Source: Flaccisagitta enflata
Taxonomy: Eukaryota > Chaetognatha > Sagittoidea > Aphragmophora
Assembly (NCBI GenBank): GCA_965153355.1
Contig: OZ231126.1
Coordinates: 30,194,001-30,258,000, forward strand
Length of the DNA stretch: 64,000 nt
Direction of reading: 5' to 3'
Shown: one piece after another, positions 1 to 12,785 of the stretch
How the letters are laid out: each line of letters begins with the position of its first letter
Numbering within the stretch: position 1 is the stretch's first letter
Notes under the pieces: generated by a model
The model's input: only the letters and a program-made list of their open reading frames with translations
What the model was told of the DNA's origin: nothing
Database searches by the model: none
Made by a program: the position numbers and the translations under genes

Positions 1-1204
1 CAAGGACATGGATACCGTTGGACTAATTTGGTCTCTTTAGGGGGTCTAATTCTCTAATCTTCTTCTCTGAATAGATTATGTCAACAGCGATAGCATGAAC
101 TTTCTTCAGTTTTTGTCCAGGGCGTGTGAGGCAAGCGCTATCTTGAGCCAATCCTGTACATTGGCTCATGCAGTGATACGCTTTTTTTAACATTTGTAAT
201 TCGTCTAATAAAATTACGTTTTGCATTCATATTTGTTTGATTTACTGAGATTTTTGCTCAAGACCACATGAGAGATCAAGAGCATATGAAATAAGGCTTT
301 CGCTGTTTAATTTGGCCTTGAGCAGAAACCTCATTTGCATACAGTTGTAACTTCAATGTTCATCATCAATTAGCTAGCGAAGGTGAAAACGCACAGGACG
401 GCCAGTTCTTAGGGACCAAAACTGAATCATAATATCCCACTTTAAGAAATGAAGAAAACAGGCTGATTGTTTGCAGAAGTAAAAGGAAAAAAATGTTTTG
501 TTGGGCATTAAATCATCGAATTCCGTAGAAAGTTATGGGAAAACGTGTTCGGAAGACGGTACGGGAAAAAATGTCAGGGCAATGTTTTGATTTGAAATTG
601 GGAAATGAGATTCAGTTTCGGCAGATGCTATATGCAATAGGTTTGGGTACTTCACCCAACATAAGTTGGGAGTATCCCTTTGCACTTGCATTATGTAGAA
701 GAACACAAATCATAAAGATGTCATGTAAAGAGAATTGGCGCATATTTCTTTCATGACTTAATCGTTCCAACTACTCAATCCTTAATTCATTACAAGGCTC
801 CACGTCACCACTCCCGTTGCTGCAGCATCGGCCTCTGAAACGAAACCCGAATCTGCAGATTGGGGATTTAAAAAAACTGCCCTGCGTGAGTTATGTACAG
901 ATTAAACCGCCTCGAGACTCTCAAAATAAGCGTATGAAAAAATCGAACTGAATTCTCCGCCGTATATCGACAGTGTCGAATGGAAGAAGGTAAAAAGAAA
1001 CTGAACTGGAACCACTGTCATAATACGTATGTACTTGTACATGTAACAAGCTAGTCTACAATTACTCGAGGAAAAGGAATTGTATCTCAAAGATGGTGCC
1101 AACGATTGAATTGAATGCCTCATAACAAAAGAACTAAAGGATGAAATGGCCACGCCCCAGGCGGCGTGTTTAAGCTATGCTACAAAGCAGTGGCGAAGAA
1201 CCCA
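1..1204. other. AT-rich stretch, no gene recognised
   Basis: No open frame here has coding character or matches a family I know. A weak inverted repeat (arms near 247-266 and 313-332, about 16 of 20 bases pairing) surrounds a short loop and may be a small foldback relic. Confidence 0.4.
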
Positions 1205-1219
1205 AAGAGTAAGTGTTGC

Positions 1220-1220
<1 letters not shown>

Positions 1221-1306
<86 letters not shown>
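1221..1306. repeat. (GA)n microsatellite
   Basis: Uninterrupted GA dinucleotides for roughly 85 bases. Leucine-serine or arginine-glutamate frames across it are repeat artefacts. Confidence 0.97.
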
Positions 1307-1308
<2 letters not shown>

Positions 1309-1984
1309 GAACCGTGCATTGTGCAACAGCACAGAGTATTGTTGAGGCGATCATGGAGTTGAGATATTGAAATTGAAAGCTGAGAAATGTCTAGTTGGAC
1401 AGTATGATAGATGAATTGTAGTTTATACGAAGCTAGCAATTAAAGAAAATACATAAACTCACCCCGCCGCCCCCCCCCCCCCATCACAGATATTGCAAAT
1501 GTCATTCGAGTTGTACTCGCATTTGGGCTGGCCGCAACGTCTCCAGGGTCAAATGTTACCGGAAGTTAGGCGCCAGTCGCGAATCCGCAGCCGACGATGC
1601 TGATCCGGATCAACATATATCATCGAAACGCTAGAGCGTAGGGCCCCGAACCTAGAAAAAAAAAAAGAGAAAATGAAAAAGTATGTTTTTGCGGTCATTG
1701 GCCTCACTGCCTAAATGCTCTAGTGACCTCAAAAACTGCCCCTGACCATCCGCATGCGACTGGGGTAGCTGTGTATCTGACCTTTCTATCCAAGAAACTG
1801 TTTCAATCAGTGAAGAGCAGATACTACGACGTTTGCAAAAATCGTATACATAAGTCATAACACGTCTCAAAAATATAGGCAGGGGAAGGTAAAGAAGAAA
1901 GGGGCCCTCCGTGCCACAGGCCAAGCACAGGGGCCCGCGCCATGTTGACCCGGTTCAGCCACAATGGTGTTGCTGCTCTTGCAG

Positions 1985-3120
1985 CCGACGCTCTCTTGCT
2001 GCCGCTGGTGTCGATATAAAAACTTGCGCCGCTGCTCCATACTCAAACGCCGAAAGCGAGGAAGGAGTGACTTTGAGTACTACGTTGTGGGTTGTCATCG
2101 CGATCTGCATCATAGTGGTCTTCGCCGGCGTTCTCGGACGCGTTACTTTCGTTCTTCGGGTACAGTAAATGTCATCATGACTTGGAAATTTGGTAAGCTC
2201 ATATTTGAAAAATTGGTTATGGAAATATTGTGTACGCACCAGGTTTGCTTCCTGTAGTATGAAGGGTTGACAATGGGGTGAAGTACATATTTGGATCAAA
2301 GTCACCTTCAAATTAGGTAAAACAATCTTCCTCCTTAGTACCATGTTTATGTTTGATTCACTTTTCAAATAGATCACCAAGGACCGACGGATGGACCGAC
2401 GGACGGACCAACGGACCAACGCATGGACGGACTACCGGACGGACCAATGGATGGACTGGCGGAAGGACAAAGCCTCTTATAGAGTTGCGTGTCCGCAATT
2501 GAAAAAGCTACAAACCCTGGGACTTAACATTAAATATGACTTCACATTAAATATTCAAATAAGTCTAGGGGATGCCATCGTCAACCCTTCAGCGCTTTTA
2601 GCATCACACAGGTAAAATATTACACATTGATCCCCTCGCTCATCAGTATTCAGTTTATGAGTTTCCCCAAGTTTTCAAGTCTTGACGACATCAACAATTT
2701 GTTTGAAATTGGATGGTGGTGACAGGGGAAAGGGGGGGGGGGCACAGAATGACTTGTATCATCAACGTCGACCTAACCCATCCTTACGCGCCTAAGCCTA
2801 CCTTGATAGTCGATATTGCTCTTTCGTCTTTTCCTCAGCGCAGACGCCGCCATCGTCAAGCGCTCGCCGCCGCCAATGCAGATGCCACCAAAGCCGCCGC
2901 GAGAAAGGCGGAGAGAGAACAAACAAAAGAAGGAGAAAAGGACAACGTAAACCACAACGAAATCTCTTTTTCAACCTCCAAATCGGAAGACTCCAGTCAG
3001 GAGAGTGGGACTGGATCTGGAACGAGTACGAGCGAAGACGTTACATTCTCGGAAACTACGAACACAAATTCAGACTCGTATTCAAACGACTCGGGGATGC
3101 AGAGCGTAGAAGTAACGTGA
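1985..3120 (+). CDS. 3' end of a single-pass membrane protein gene (two exons, 5' part not found)
   Basis: I do not recognise the family. Exon A (about 1985-2159) follows a pyrimidine-rich CTTGCAG acceptor. It encodes a short polar stretch and then one hydrophobic segment of about 18-20 residues (LWVVIAICIIVVFAGVLG), ending at CGG before GTACAG. Exon B (2839-3118 plus the stop ending at 3120) follows TTTTCCTCAG and is in phase 0 with exon A. The splice puts RRRRHR directly after the membrane segment, as expected for a stop-transfer signal. The tail of about 93 residues is Ala/Lys/Arg-rich, then Ser/Thr/Glu/Asp-rich. Predicted topology is N-terminus outside, tail in the cytoplasm. The intron holds a GTCC-type repeat. 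CpG-rich coding style matches the MCM3 and ISWI exons. Weak points are the GTACAG donor and the absence of recognised upstream exons. Confidence 0.5.
2388..2508 (-). mobile_element. GTCC-core, palindrome-headed repeat (HINE-like), partial
   Basis: Read on the minus strand it starts with the family head GCGGACACGCAACTCTATAA, then a TTTGTCC junction, then degenerate GTCC/GTCG/GTTG tetramers. The same head and core recur at about ten other places in the window. Confidence 0.6.
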
Positions 3121-3327
3121 AGTATTGGATGGAAACAATGTTGGTCAATTGTTTAGAACCGTGTCAAATAGAATAGGAACAAACAATTTCAACAAAACGT
3201 GATCCATAACTAACGTATATGACGGCGAGCATCCGACGGCATGATTTAGTGTGTCAACAGGGGTTAAAATAGAAAATTTTATGAGAATAAGAATAAAGAA
3301 TAACATGAAAAAAATCATTGGAGTATA

Positions 3328-3463
3328 TAGGGATGTGGAAGCGGTCGATTTTAGTACCGCTTCCACCGCTTCCGCTTCCGCTTCCGCTTCCATTTTGTAG
3401 TATAAATACTAGTAGCTATCCCATCCTCCAAAATGGAAGCGGTCAATCGCTTCCACATCCCTA
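3328..3463. mobile_element. 136-bp hAT-like MITE with 8-bp target duplication
   Basis: The ends read TAGGGATGTGGAAGCGGTC and, reverse-complemented, TAGGGATGTGGAAGCGATTG, so they form a terminal inverted repeat. The same 8 bases, GGAGTATA, lie immediately outside both ends (3320-3327 and 3464-3471). An 8-bp duplication with ends starting TAGGG is typical of hAT-superfamily elements. There is no coding capacity; the inside is an array of CGCTTC. Confidence 0.8.
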
Positions 3464-3599
3464 GGAGTATATCTAAATGGATATTCTATTATAAAATTTG
3501 CATTCAAAAAGGAGAAAACAGCAAGTAGAGCTATCAATAACTAAATGTATTCACCAGAAAATATTCAAATTTCATTTTTTGTTCACTGATAGGAGGCTT

Positions 3600-3736
3600 G
3601 TTAAAATTATAACTTTGCATAGAAAACAAAAAAACACAAGAATGAAGAACATAGCCCCCTTCCAAAATTGATTATAAAGGGGGCTATGTTTTTGAAAATG
3701 CAAAATTTCTTTGCATTTGAGTCTTATAATTTTAAC
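3600..3736. mobile_element. Short foldback/MITE, 137 bp
   Basis: The ends GTTAAAATTATAA and TTATAATTTTAAC are exact complements. A second inverted pair (ATAGCCCCCTT / AAGGGGGCTAT) sits at the centre. No coding capacity. Confidence 0.7.
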
Positions 3737-4030
3737 AGCAGTAAAAAGATAAAAAATGTAAGCAAAATTTCACTAAGAACCTTTATTTTCTTTGCTTTTC
3801 TTATGTGAATTGCCAATTTCAAGGTTCTTTTGAGGTCAGCATATAACAAAGACATACACACAGATTATTTCTGGAAATAATTTGTTTTATGAAAGTATTT
3901 TTAGCATCACTATTATTCAACTATAGTTTAAAAAATAGGGTGAAACACTATGTGTTGCCATCAATTGCTTTCCGTCATATGTGTATTTAGGAAATCCAAA
4001 TCGTGCAAAAAAATTCCACTTGACGTACAT

Positions 4031-5363
4031 ATTTGGTATAGTGAGGGATATTGTTCCACTTATCATACTACTCAGTACCTTGGATCAGAATGTCCGGCGG
4101 TCGCATTAAGCTTGACCTCGATTCTATCCTTAAAGGGTATGGTTTCTTGACAATGTTGCCCTTGGGTGATTTGTTGAATTTTGGTAAAACAGGTAACAAT
4201 CATTTGCCCTTAGCTTTTTCGGTGAGCATTAGTGTTTTGGGTTAGACTTAGAATCAATGTTTGCTAAGTTGGTTTTGCTAAATGGAAAACTAGGAGTGAT
4301 GCGCGTAGTAACTAGTCAGTGAGGGCTCACAAGGCCCTCTTCCATATTTTTCAGTTTTGGTATAGTGAGGGATATTGTTCCACTTATCATACTACTCAGT
4401 ACCTTGGATCAGAATGTCCGGCGGTCGCATTAAGCTTGACCTCGATTCTATCCTTAAAGGGTATGGTTTCTTAACAATGTTGCCCTTGGGTGATTTGTTG
4501 AATTTTGGTAAAACAGGTAACAATCATTTGCCCTTAGCTTTTTCGGTGAGCATTAGTGTTTTGGGTTAGACTTAGAATCAATGTTTGCTAAGTTGGTTTT
4601 GCTAAATGGAAAACTAGGAGTGATGCGCGTAGTAACTAGTCAGTGAGGGCTCACAAGGCCCTCTTCCATATTTTTCAGTTTTGGTATAGTGAGGGATATT
4701 GTTCCACTTATCATACTACTCAGTACCTTGGATCAGAATGTCCGGCGGTCGCATTAAGCTTGACCTCGATTCTATCCTTAAAGGGTATGGTTTCTTAACA
4801 ATGTTGCCCTTGGGTGATTTGTTGAATTTTGGTAAAACAGGTAACAATCATTTGCCCTTAGCTTTTTCGGTGAGCATTAGTATTTTGGGTTAGACTTAGA
4901 ATCAATGTTTGCTAAGTTGGTTTTGCTAAATGGAAAACTAGGAGTGATGCGCGTAGTAACTAGTCAGTGAGGGCTCACAAGGCCCTCTTCCATATTTTTC
5001 AGTTTTGGTATAGTGAGGGATATTGTTCCACTTATCATACTACTCAGTACCTTGGATCAGAATGTCCGGCGGTCGCATTAAGCTTGACCTCGATTCTATC
5101 CTTAAAGGGTATGGTTTCTTAACAATGTTGCCCTTGGGTGATTTGTTGAATTTTGGTAAAACAGGTAACAATCATTTGCCCTTAGCTTTTTCGGTGAGCA
5201 TTAGTGTTTTGGGTTAGACTTAGAATCAATGTTTGCTAAGTTGGTTTTGCTAAATGGAAAACTAGGAGTGATGCGCGTAGTAACTAGTCAGTGAGGGCTC
5301 ACAAGGCCCTCTTCCATATTTTTCATTTTTGGTATAGTGAGGGATATTGTTCCACTTATCATA
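4031..5363. repeat. Tandem satellite array, 324-bp unit, about 4.1 copies
   Basis: Identical landmarks recur at 4051, 4375, 4699 and 5023, an exact 324-base period, and a truncated fifth copy ends near 5363. I saw only three scattered differences between copies (near 4153, 4881 and 5325), so amplification looks recent. Each unit holds the same 64-codon open frame closed by TAG. The unit length is a multiple of three, but the rest of the unit has stops. Each unit also has a small hairpin, GAGGGC...GCCCTC. A single diverged inverted copy lies at 23882-24027. Confidence 0.95.
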
Positions 5364-5623
5364 TAGATGTATCATACAGTAGTGTAGATTTAAGTCATTT
5401 AACGGAACCATGCGTCATGGAAATTGGCTTATATTATAACAGATAAAAAATCTCAGTCCCTCTAGCTTATCCTTTTATTACTAATGAGAGCAATAATGGT
5501 ATCTGCGAGTAACACATAGAATTTGGTGGTCCCTCTAGATCCGTTATCATCGGTTTCAACCAGGGTCGTATGGCAAGGGGCCGCCAGGGCCGCCATGGCG
5601 GCACCTTGTCGGGACACACACCC

Positions 5624-6740
<1,117 letters not shown>

Positions 6741-6757
6741 CATGATAGGAAAAGTGG

Positions 6758-7050
6758 TGCACTCTCTCGCTCTCGCTCTCTGGCCCTCTCTCTTGCTCTC
6801 TGGCCTTCTCTCTTGCTCTCTGGCCCTCTCTCGATCTTGCTCTCGCTTTCTCGCTTTTGCTCTCGCTCTCTTGCTTTCGCTCTTGCTCTCTCGTTTTAGC
6901 TCTCTTGCTCTCACACTCTCTCGCTCTCACGCTCTCTTGCTCTCTCGCTCTCACGCTTTCTCGCTCTCACGCTCTCTTGCTTTTTTGCTGTCTCGCTCTC
7001 GCTCTTGAGCTCTCGCTCTTGAGCTCTCTCTTTCTCTCTCTGTCTCTCTG
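6758..7050. repeat. Degenerate pyrimidine-rich repeat, CTCTCGCTCT type
   Basis: Imperfect 6-10 base units built from CTCTCG, CTCTTG and CTCTGGCC for about 290 bases. It is a diverged relative of the (CT)n tracts. It produces spurious long frames in several phases. Confidence 0.9.
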
Positions 7051-7577
7051 TCATACTTCACAAGAGATCATTTTCGCAATGAAGGAATAAAGACTTATCC
7101 ATGGAACAGTGGGAAAAAATATCGATTGACACCAGTGGAAGAAATGACATATTTCATGATACTGGCCTTGTAGCTTTTTCGACATTAAAAGAACTACAAT
7201 GCAACCCTCATGATCATTTTAGAAAATAACAGATTGTAGTTGGTGTCATTGCTGATAAGAAAGAAAAAAAGTTTCATTTGGTTTACGCATGTTTACGCGA
7301 TCTCTTAGTTTGTTGAGAAAAATAATCAAGCTCCTTTAAGAAAATCTGAAGACAGTACGCGCAAAATTGCCAGTAAGCGAATTGTTTCTATTATTCACCG
7401 GTCTTAGCAACGATTTAGATGCAGCGGCATTTTAATTGACCCATGAGAGACAAAAGATCACTAGTAAGTTAGTTGGGACACTGAGAAGTTGTCGTGACAC
7501 AAATTGGGGGTGGACCCCCCAAATTCATAGCCTCCCATACGGCGCTGGTTTCAACTGTATGCGAACCGCGCGCGCAC

Positions 7578-7677
<100 letters not shown>

Positions 7678-8638
7678 CACTGTGGGCTGCATTGTGCGTT
7701 AGGTGGCTCATTGGGGATTAACATAACATCTTTTCCATTACATTGTTCCTTATAAAATATACAGAGTGAAAAACATTTTTCTGCATATTTTCAGATGTTA
7801 TGAAACTATTTATATCCAATATTGACTCATTTCTATTGGATTAAGAGCTTTATGAGCTTTGAGTACAAAAGAAGAGAAATGTGAGAATATAAAGTGAAGA
7901 ATACTGCTTAACTCTCGTATATCCAGTATTTAAATTGTCTAATGTTTTGACCAAATCAATTAAATTTTTGTCTTTGTACAATAAGATTCCTTAATAAGGT
8001 GCTCAAAAAAAAATCATTTTTTTGCTCATTTAGCTCATTTTGCTCATTTTTCTTCCACTCAAATATAGATTTTTACTTTTATCCACTTTATTTCTTGTCC
8101 ATTTTAGGCCAAGAAAATCGCAATTTGGACGTTGAAGGCCCGCTTGAGCCATAGCATTCTGGATTCAGGACCCCTTTAACTGCATTTTGGCATAGGTGGC
8201 TCATTGTGCGTCCTTGTGCGATTTTTTATATTTATAGGGTAATAAAAGCACGCAAATTAGGTCAAATATGTAGTAATAGTAGACTTATTTAATAGTGCTA
8301 AAAATGTAAAAAATAATGATTTTTTAAATTTTTCCAGACATTTTAACATTAATGAAGGAATCCAATCCATATTTGAAGATATCATGAGCTTTTTATAATC
8401 TTAACTGATAATCCAAAAAAATCATTGATTTTTCTTGAAATATAGCATTTTTCGTAGAAATGTCAATTTAGGTCGCCTTTTTTTCACTCTAAATTGCCAT
8501 AAAACCTGTCATATGGACCGGTAATGTATGCTCAAATGCTACCATGACCATTCCACTTAGTTTGAGCCATATAGCAGAGATGAAAATTTTCACCCAAATA
8601 CCCAAGGAGCCATCTAGCGCAATCCGTGGCCCTTAGTG
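7678..8638. mobile_element. 961-bp TIR element, copy A, with CAGAG target duplication
   Basis: The left end CACTGTGGGCTGCATTGTGC and the right end GATTGCGCTAGATGGCTCCT, reverse-complemented, share an imperfect terminal inverted repeat of about 38 bases. CAGAG sits outside both ends (7673-7677 and 8639-8643). A second full-length copy in the opposite orientation lies at 18364-19342. There is no open frame of useful size, so it is non-autonomous. Superfamily not assigned. Confidence 0.82.
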
Positions 8639-9252
8639 CAGAGGCACGCAATTTGTGTCCTTTTGTTCTTTTGATTTGGCGTATCTGTTTGTGTCGCGCT
8701 CTCTCGTGTATTTAAAGAAGTTATGGAAGCGGATTTTCCCTCCTTATGCTAGTTCAGGTCCAAATACAGCATCGTTATCTTTTGTCTCGGCCGTTTTTCT
8801 GCCACCTCCGCCGGTTCCATCACGCTTCCGGCGCCTTCCCTCTGCGTGTTCATCGTCGCCGTCCCATTCAATTGGAAAAAAAATTGCGTTTTCCTTGGTA
8901 CATCATCCCCTAAGTTTTCCACGACGTGAAGCGGAGGATATTGAAAAAAAATATCTCATTGGCCATCATCTCCAAAACAAAATCATTGGGGGGGAAAACG
9001 ATTTTTTTATGATTGATTACAAATTGACAATACGTCACCTGACAGTGTCATTAACGATAAACAAGTCTTTGGAAGGTGAATGTCTGTGCACACTTTTGTT
9101 TGATTTTCAGGGAAACGGCCGTTCTTTGGGGACGTTCAGGCTAAAATAAGGGTCAACCTCGTCACTAGCACGTTCGGATAGCTCCTCTTATCCCAATCAG
9201 ATATAGCAGTTGAAACAAAAGCTTCTATCAACCGTGCCACCAACGACGCGAC

Positions 9253-9261
9253 AATCCCGCC
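9253..9261 (+). promoter_or_regulatory. Possible E2F-like site upstream of MCM3
   Basis: AATCCCGCC, about 13 bases before the start codon, resembles the TTTCCCGCC type of E2F site. MCM genes are classical E2F targets in animals. The match is incomplete and the position could be in the 5' UTR, so this is only suggestive. Confidence 0.2.
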
Positions 9262-9273
9262 CTCTTCTCCGCG

Positions 9274-12200
9274 ATGGATGCGACGGACGAATCCAACGCC
9301 ATCAAGCGTCATTACGTCGACTTTTTCGACGACGACAATGATCAAGGAACGTATCAGCAGAAGATCAAAGATTTGATCACCAACGGCGACGTCCGCCTCC
9401 TTGTCAACTTGAACGATTTGCGACGGTTCGACGCCGCGCAAAAAACGACGCGTGTCAAATCGCTACTCGATGACTGTCAGGTGGAGTGACGAATTCATTG
9501 TTGATTTCCTTCAAGACTCGTGCATTATTATTTGTTGTTGCCCTGGAATGAGTCTCCGCGAGAAGGCTAATAGAATTGATATGATCTTTCATCCTGCATC
9601 TGATATTTTGTCTTTATCCACCAGGTAATTGAAGCTGCAGGGGGTTAACTTCGTGTTTCTCTTTTGTCCGTAGCTCTCTACATTGATTAACGTTTTCTGC
9701 AAGCTAGCCCCTTCTCTTCATTTCTTTCTATCAGGCTGACCTGGTGCAATGTCAACGGGCGTTGAAGGAAGTCGTGGCTGCGGCCGACGCCATCTACGCC
9801 AAAGATCGGACTTTCTACGTGGGCTTCGAAGGGTCTTTCGGAGGGAAGCACGTGACACCGCGCAGTTTGACGTCGCGATACATCGGCAACATGGTCTGCG
9901 TCGAAGGCATCGTCACCAAGGCTTCGCTCATCAACCCGAAAGTCGTTAAGTCCGTCCATTATTGTCCGGCGACGAAAAAATACACCGAACGTAAATACAC
10001 GGACTTGACTTCGTTGGAGGCGTTTCCGACGTCGGCCGCGTATCCGACCAAAGACGAGGACAACAACCCTCTCGTCACGGAGTACGGACTGTCCGTCTAC
10101 ATGGATCATCAGACGTTCTCCATTCAAGAGATGCCGGAAAAGGCGCCCGCCGGACAACTGCCGCGATCCGTGGATATCATTGTGGACGACGATTTGGTGA
10201 ATAAATGCAAACCCGGCGACAGGGTGCAAGTCATCGGCATGTATCGCTGTTTGCCGGGCAAGAAGAACGGATACACCTCCGGGTAGGAACATACTGCGGA
10301 GCCATTTTTCTATCTTTCTGTTGTTGTTTCTTCGCTCATTTCTGCTCGTCTATTTTGTCGCTTTTAACTGTTTACAGTCTACACGTCAGTATCTCCCTAT
10401 TCTCTCTGGGTCTCTATCCCTCTCTCGGTCTCTCTTTTTCTGAATCCATTTCAAATTTGAATTCCTGTGTCCGTCTGCCGGTTTCTCTTGGTCTAGGTCT
10501 GTTTCTTTGTCTCTGTGTCATTTTCTTTCCTGTCTCGGCCTGTTTTTCTGTCTCTGTGTCAATTTCTCTGTCTCTTTCTTTCTTTCTTTCTTTCTTTTAA
10601 TCTTTCTTTCTTTCTCTCTTTCAAGTTCAAGTTCAAGTCAACCGGAGAAGGAAAGCCAGTGGCTTGTGGTCCCGGTGCAGTCAGTCATTCATCTGCATTC
10701 TTGCATAAACGTAACAACATAAAACCGTGTATCCAGACTTTTGGTATGCTCTACCAATAACAAGGTGAAAAAAGGTGAAAAAAGACTCACCATACATTCG
10801 CTTGGTATAACTTCTACCAAAGACATAAGAGAACTTACTATTTCCATCTTGAGAGGTTCCATTCAACTCTTTTACCATGTCAGTTGGCCTTGAGGATCCT
10901 CTCATCAAGGCGATTCTTGAAGGAATCAAGTGACTTAGCCGCTTTCACATCTGCCGGAAGTAGATTCCACTTTTGAATGACCCTGTATGAAAAGAAGGTC
11001 TGCCGTTGCTTGCGGCCATTTGCCGCCATTTCTTTAACCAACCTTGGTCCACCTCTTGCGTCCCGGACCTCCCAGAATACCTCTGGGTTAATTCTCGTGA
11101 GTCCTTTGAGCATCTTGAAGACTTCAATTAGGTCACCTCTTTCTCGTCTTTGTTCAAGAGTCATTAACCCAAGATTCTTCCTTCTTTCTTCGAAGTTCAG
11201 CCTCTTAAGCCCCCAAACCATGGCAGTTGCTTTTGATTGAACAGCTTCAAGTAACTTTGATTCCGCCGATGACCCAGGTGGACATGCTGTCATCCCATAA
11301 TCGAGGTGAGGACGAATTCTTTGATTGTACAGCACACAGAAAGCTCTTTTATCAATGTAGGTGAAATTCCGTCGGATGCGCGCTATTTCAGCCAGGGCCT
11401 TGCTTCTTGCTTTGCTGACATGCGTGGAGGTGCAGAGGTCGTCCGAGATCCAGAAGCCAATATCCTTTTCCACAGATACTGTTTCAATCATCGATCCATT
11501 CATTGTGTATGTTAGACATGGGTTGTCTTTTCCAACATGCATAACCTTTGACTTTTTTGGATCAATTTCCATCTTCCAATCTTCCGCCCATTGCGCAATG
11601 CGGTTAATCCTGTTTTGAAGGTCTGTTTGATTGGCCATGTGCAAGCTGGCATCTTTTTGTATCTCTTGATAACTTTTTGTGTCATCTGCCAATAGCATAA
11701 CAAGAGATTGGTCTTCTGGGCTGCATTCCTTTGGGAGATCGTTGATAAACAGGAGAAACAGGAGAAAGCCAAGGACTGTTCCTTGGGTGGTACCGCTGAC
11801 CACCTCAAGCCATTGAGACATCGCATTTCCAACTACGACCCTTTGCTTTCGGTTTTCCAGGTAGTTTCCAAGCCAGCGCAGAAGTTTTCCGTCAATCCCA
11901 TATGCTTGCAGCTTTACTAAGAGCAGCCTATGGGATACCTTGTCAAACGCTTTGGCATAATCAAAGTAAGCCACATCAACACAGTTTCCTCCGTCAACAA
12001 CTTCCGTCCATTTTTCAAGGCAAAGCAGTATGTTTGTTTGGCATGATCTTCCGCGTACAAAGCCATGCTGCTGCTCTGAGATCAGCCGATTGGTATCCAG
12101 GAAGCTCATGATTGCCGAGCAAATAATTCTCTCCATGACTTTACAGACAACCGAGGTCAGCGCTACTGGTTTGAAATTGGCCATGATGGCTTTAGAACCC

Positions 12201-12527
12201 GATTTATGAATCGGGACTATATTGGCTTCCTTCCATAGCAGCGGTACCTCTCCATTGTCCAAAGATTTCCGGAATATCTCACAGAGATAAGGTGACAGTT
12301 CCTTTGCACATTCTTTCAATGTGCGGCTTGCCATGCCATCTGGACCAGCAGCCTTGTTGGGGTCAAGTCCAAGCAGAACTTCTTCCACTACTTCAGCCGA
12401 TATGTACACATCATCAATCTTCTCTGAGGTCTGCTTATCAAAGCTGGGCAGGGGAGTATTACCATCATCTTTTGTGAAAACCGAATGGTAATAAGTGTTT
12501 AGCGCCGATGCTGCTTCTTCTTCCGTT

Positions 12528-12558
<31 letters not shown>

Positions 12559-12729
12559 CTCTTTCTTTCTTTCTTTCTTTCTTTCTCTCTTTCTTTCTCT
12601 TTCTTTTTTTCCTTTCTTTCTTCCTTCTTTTCTCCTCTTTCTTCTCCTCTTCTCCTCTTTCTTCTTTTCTTTCTTCTTTTCTTTCTTTCTTTTTCTTTCT
12701 CTTTCTTTGTCTTTCTTTCTTTTTCTTTG

Positions 12730-12785
<56 letters not shown>

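Noticed and set aside
1490-1630. Possible Cys-rich exon (YCKCHSSC...) after a CCATCACAG acceptor
   Set aside because: CpG content is high and an acceptor is present, but there is no good donor, the phase to the exon at 1985 cannot be fixed and no domain is recognised.
4051-5217. Four identical 64-codon frames as a tandem gene family
   Set aside because: The frames belong to a satellite unit. No homologue, signal or splice context is visible, and the diverged copy at 23882-24027 does not keep the frame.
9687-10292. Long minus-strand frame opposite MCM3 exon 2
   Set aside because: Shadow of the MCM3 coding frame. The plus strand gives a clear family match and the minus strand gives none.
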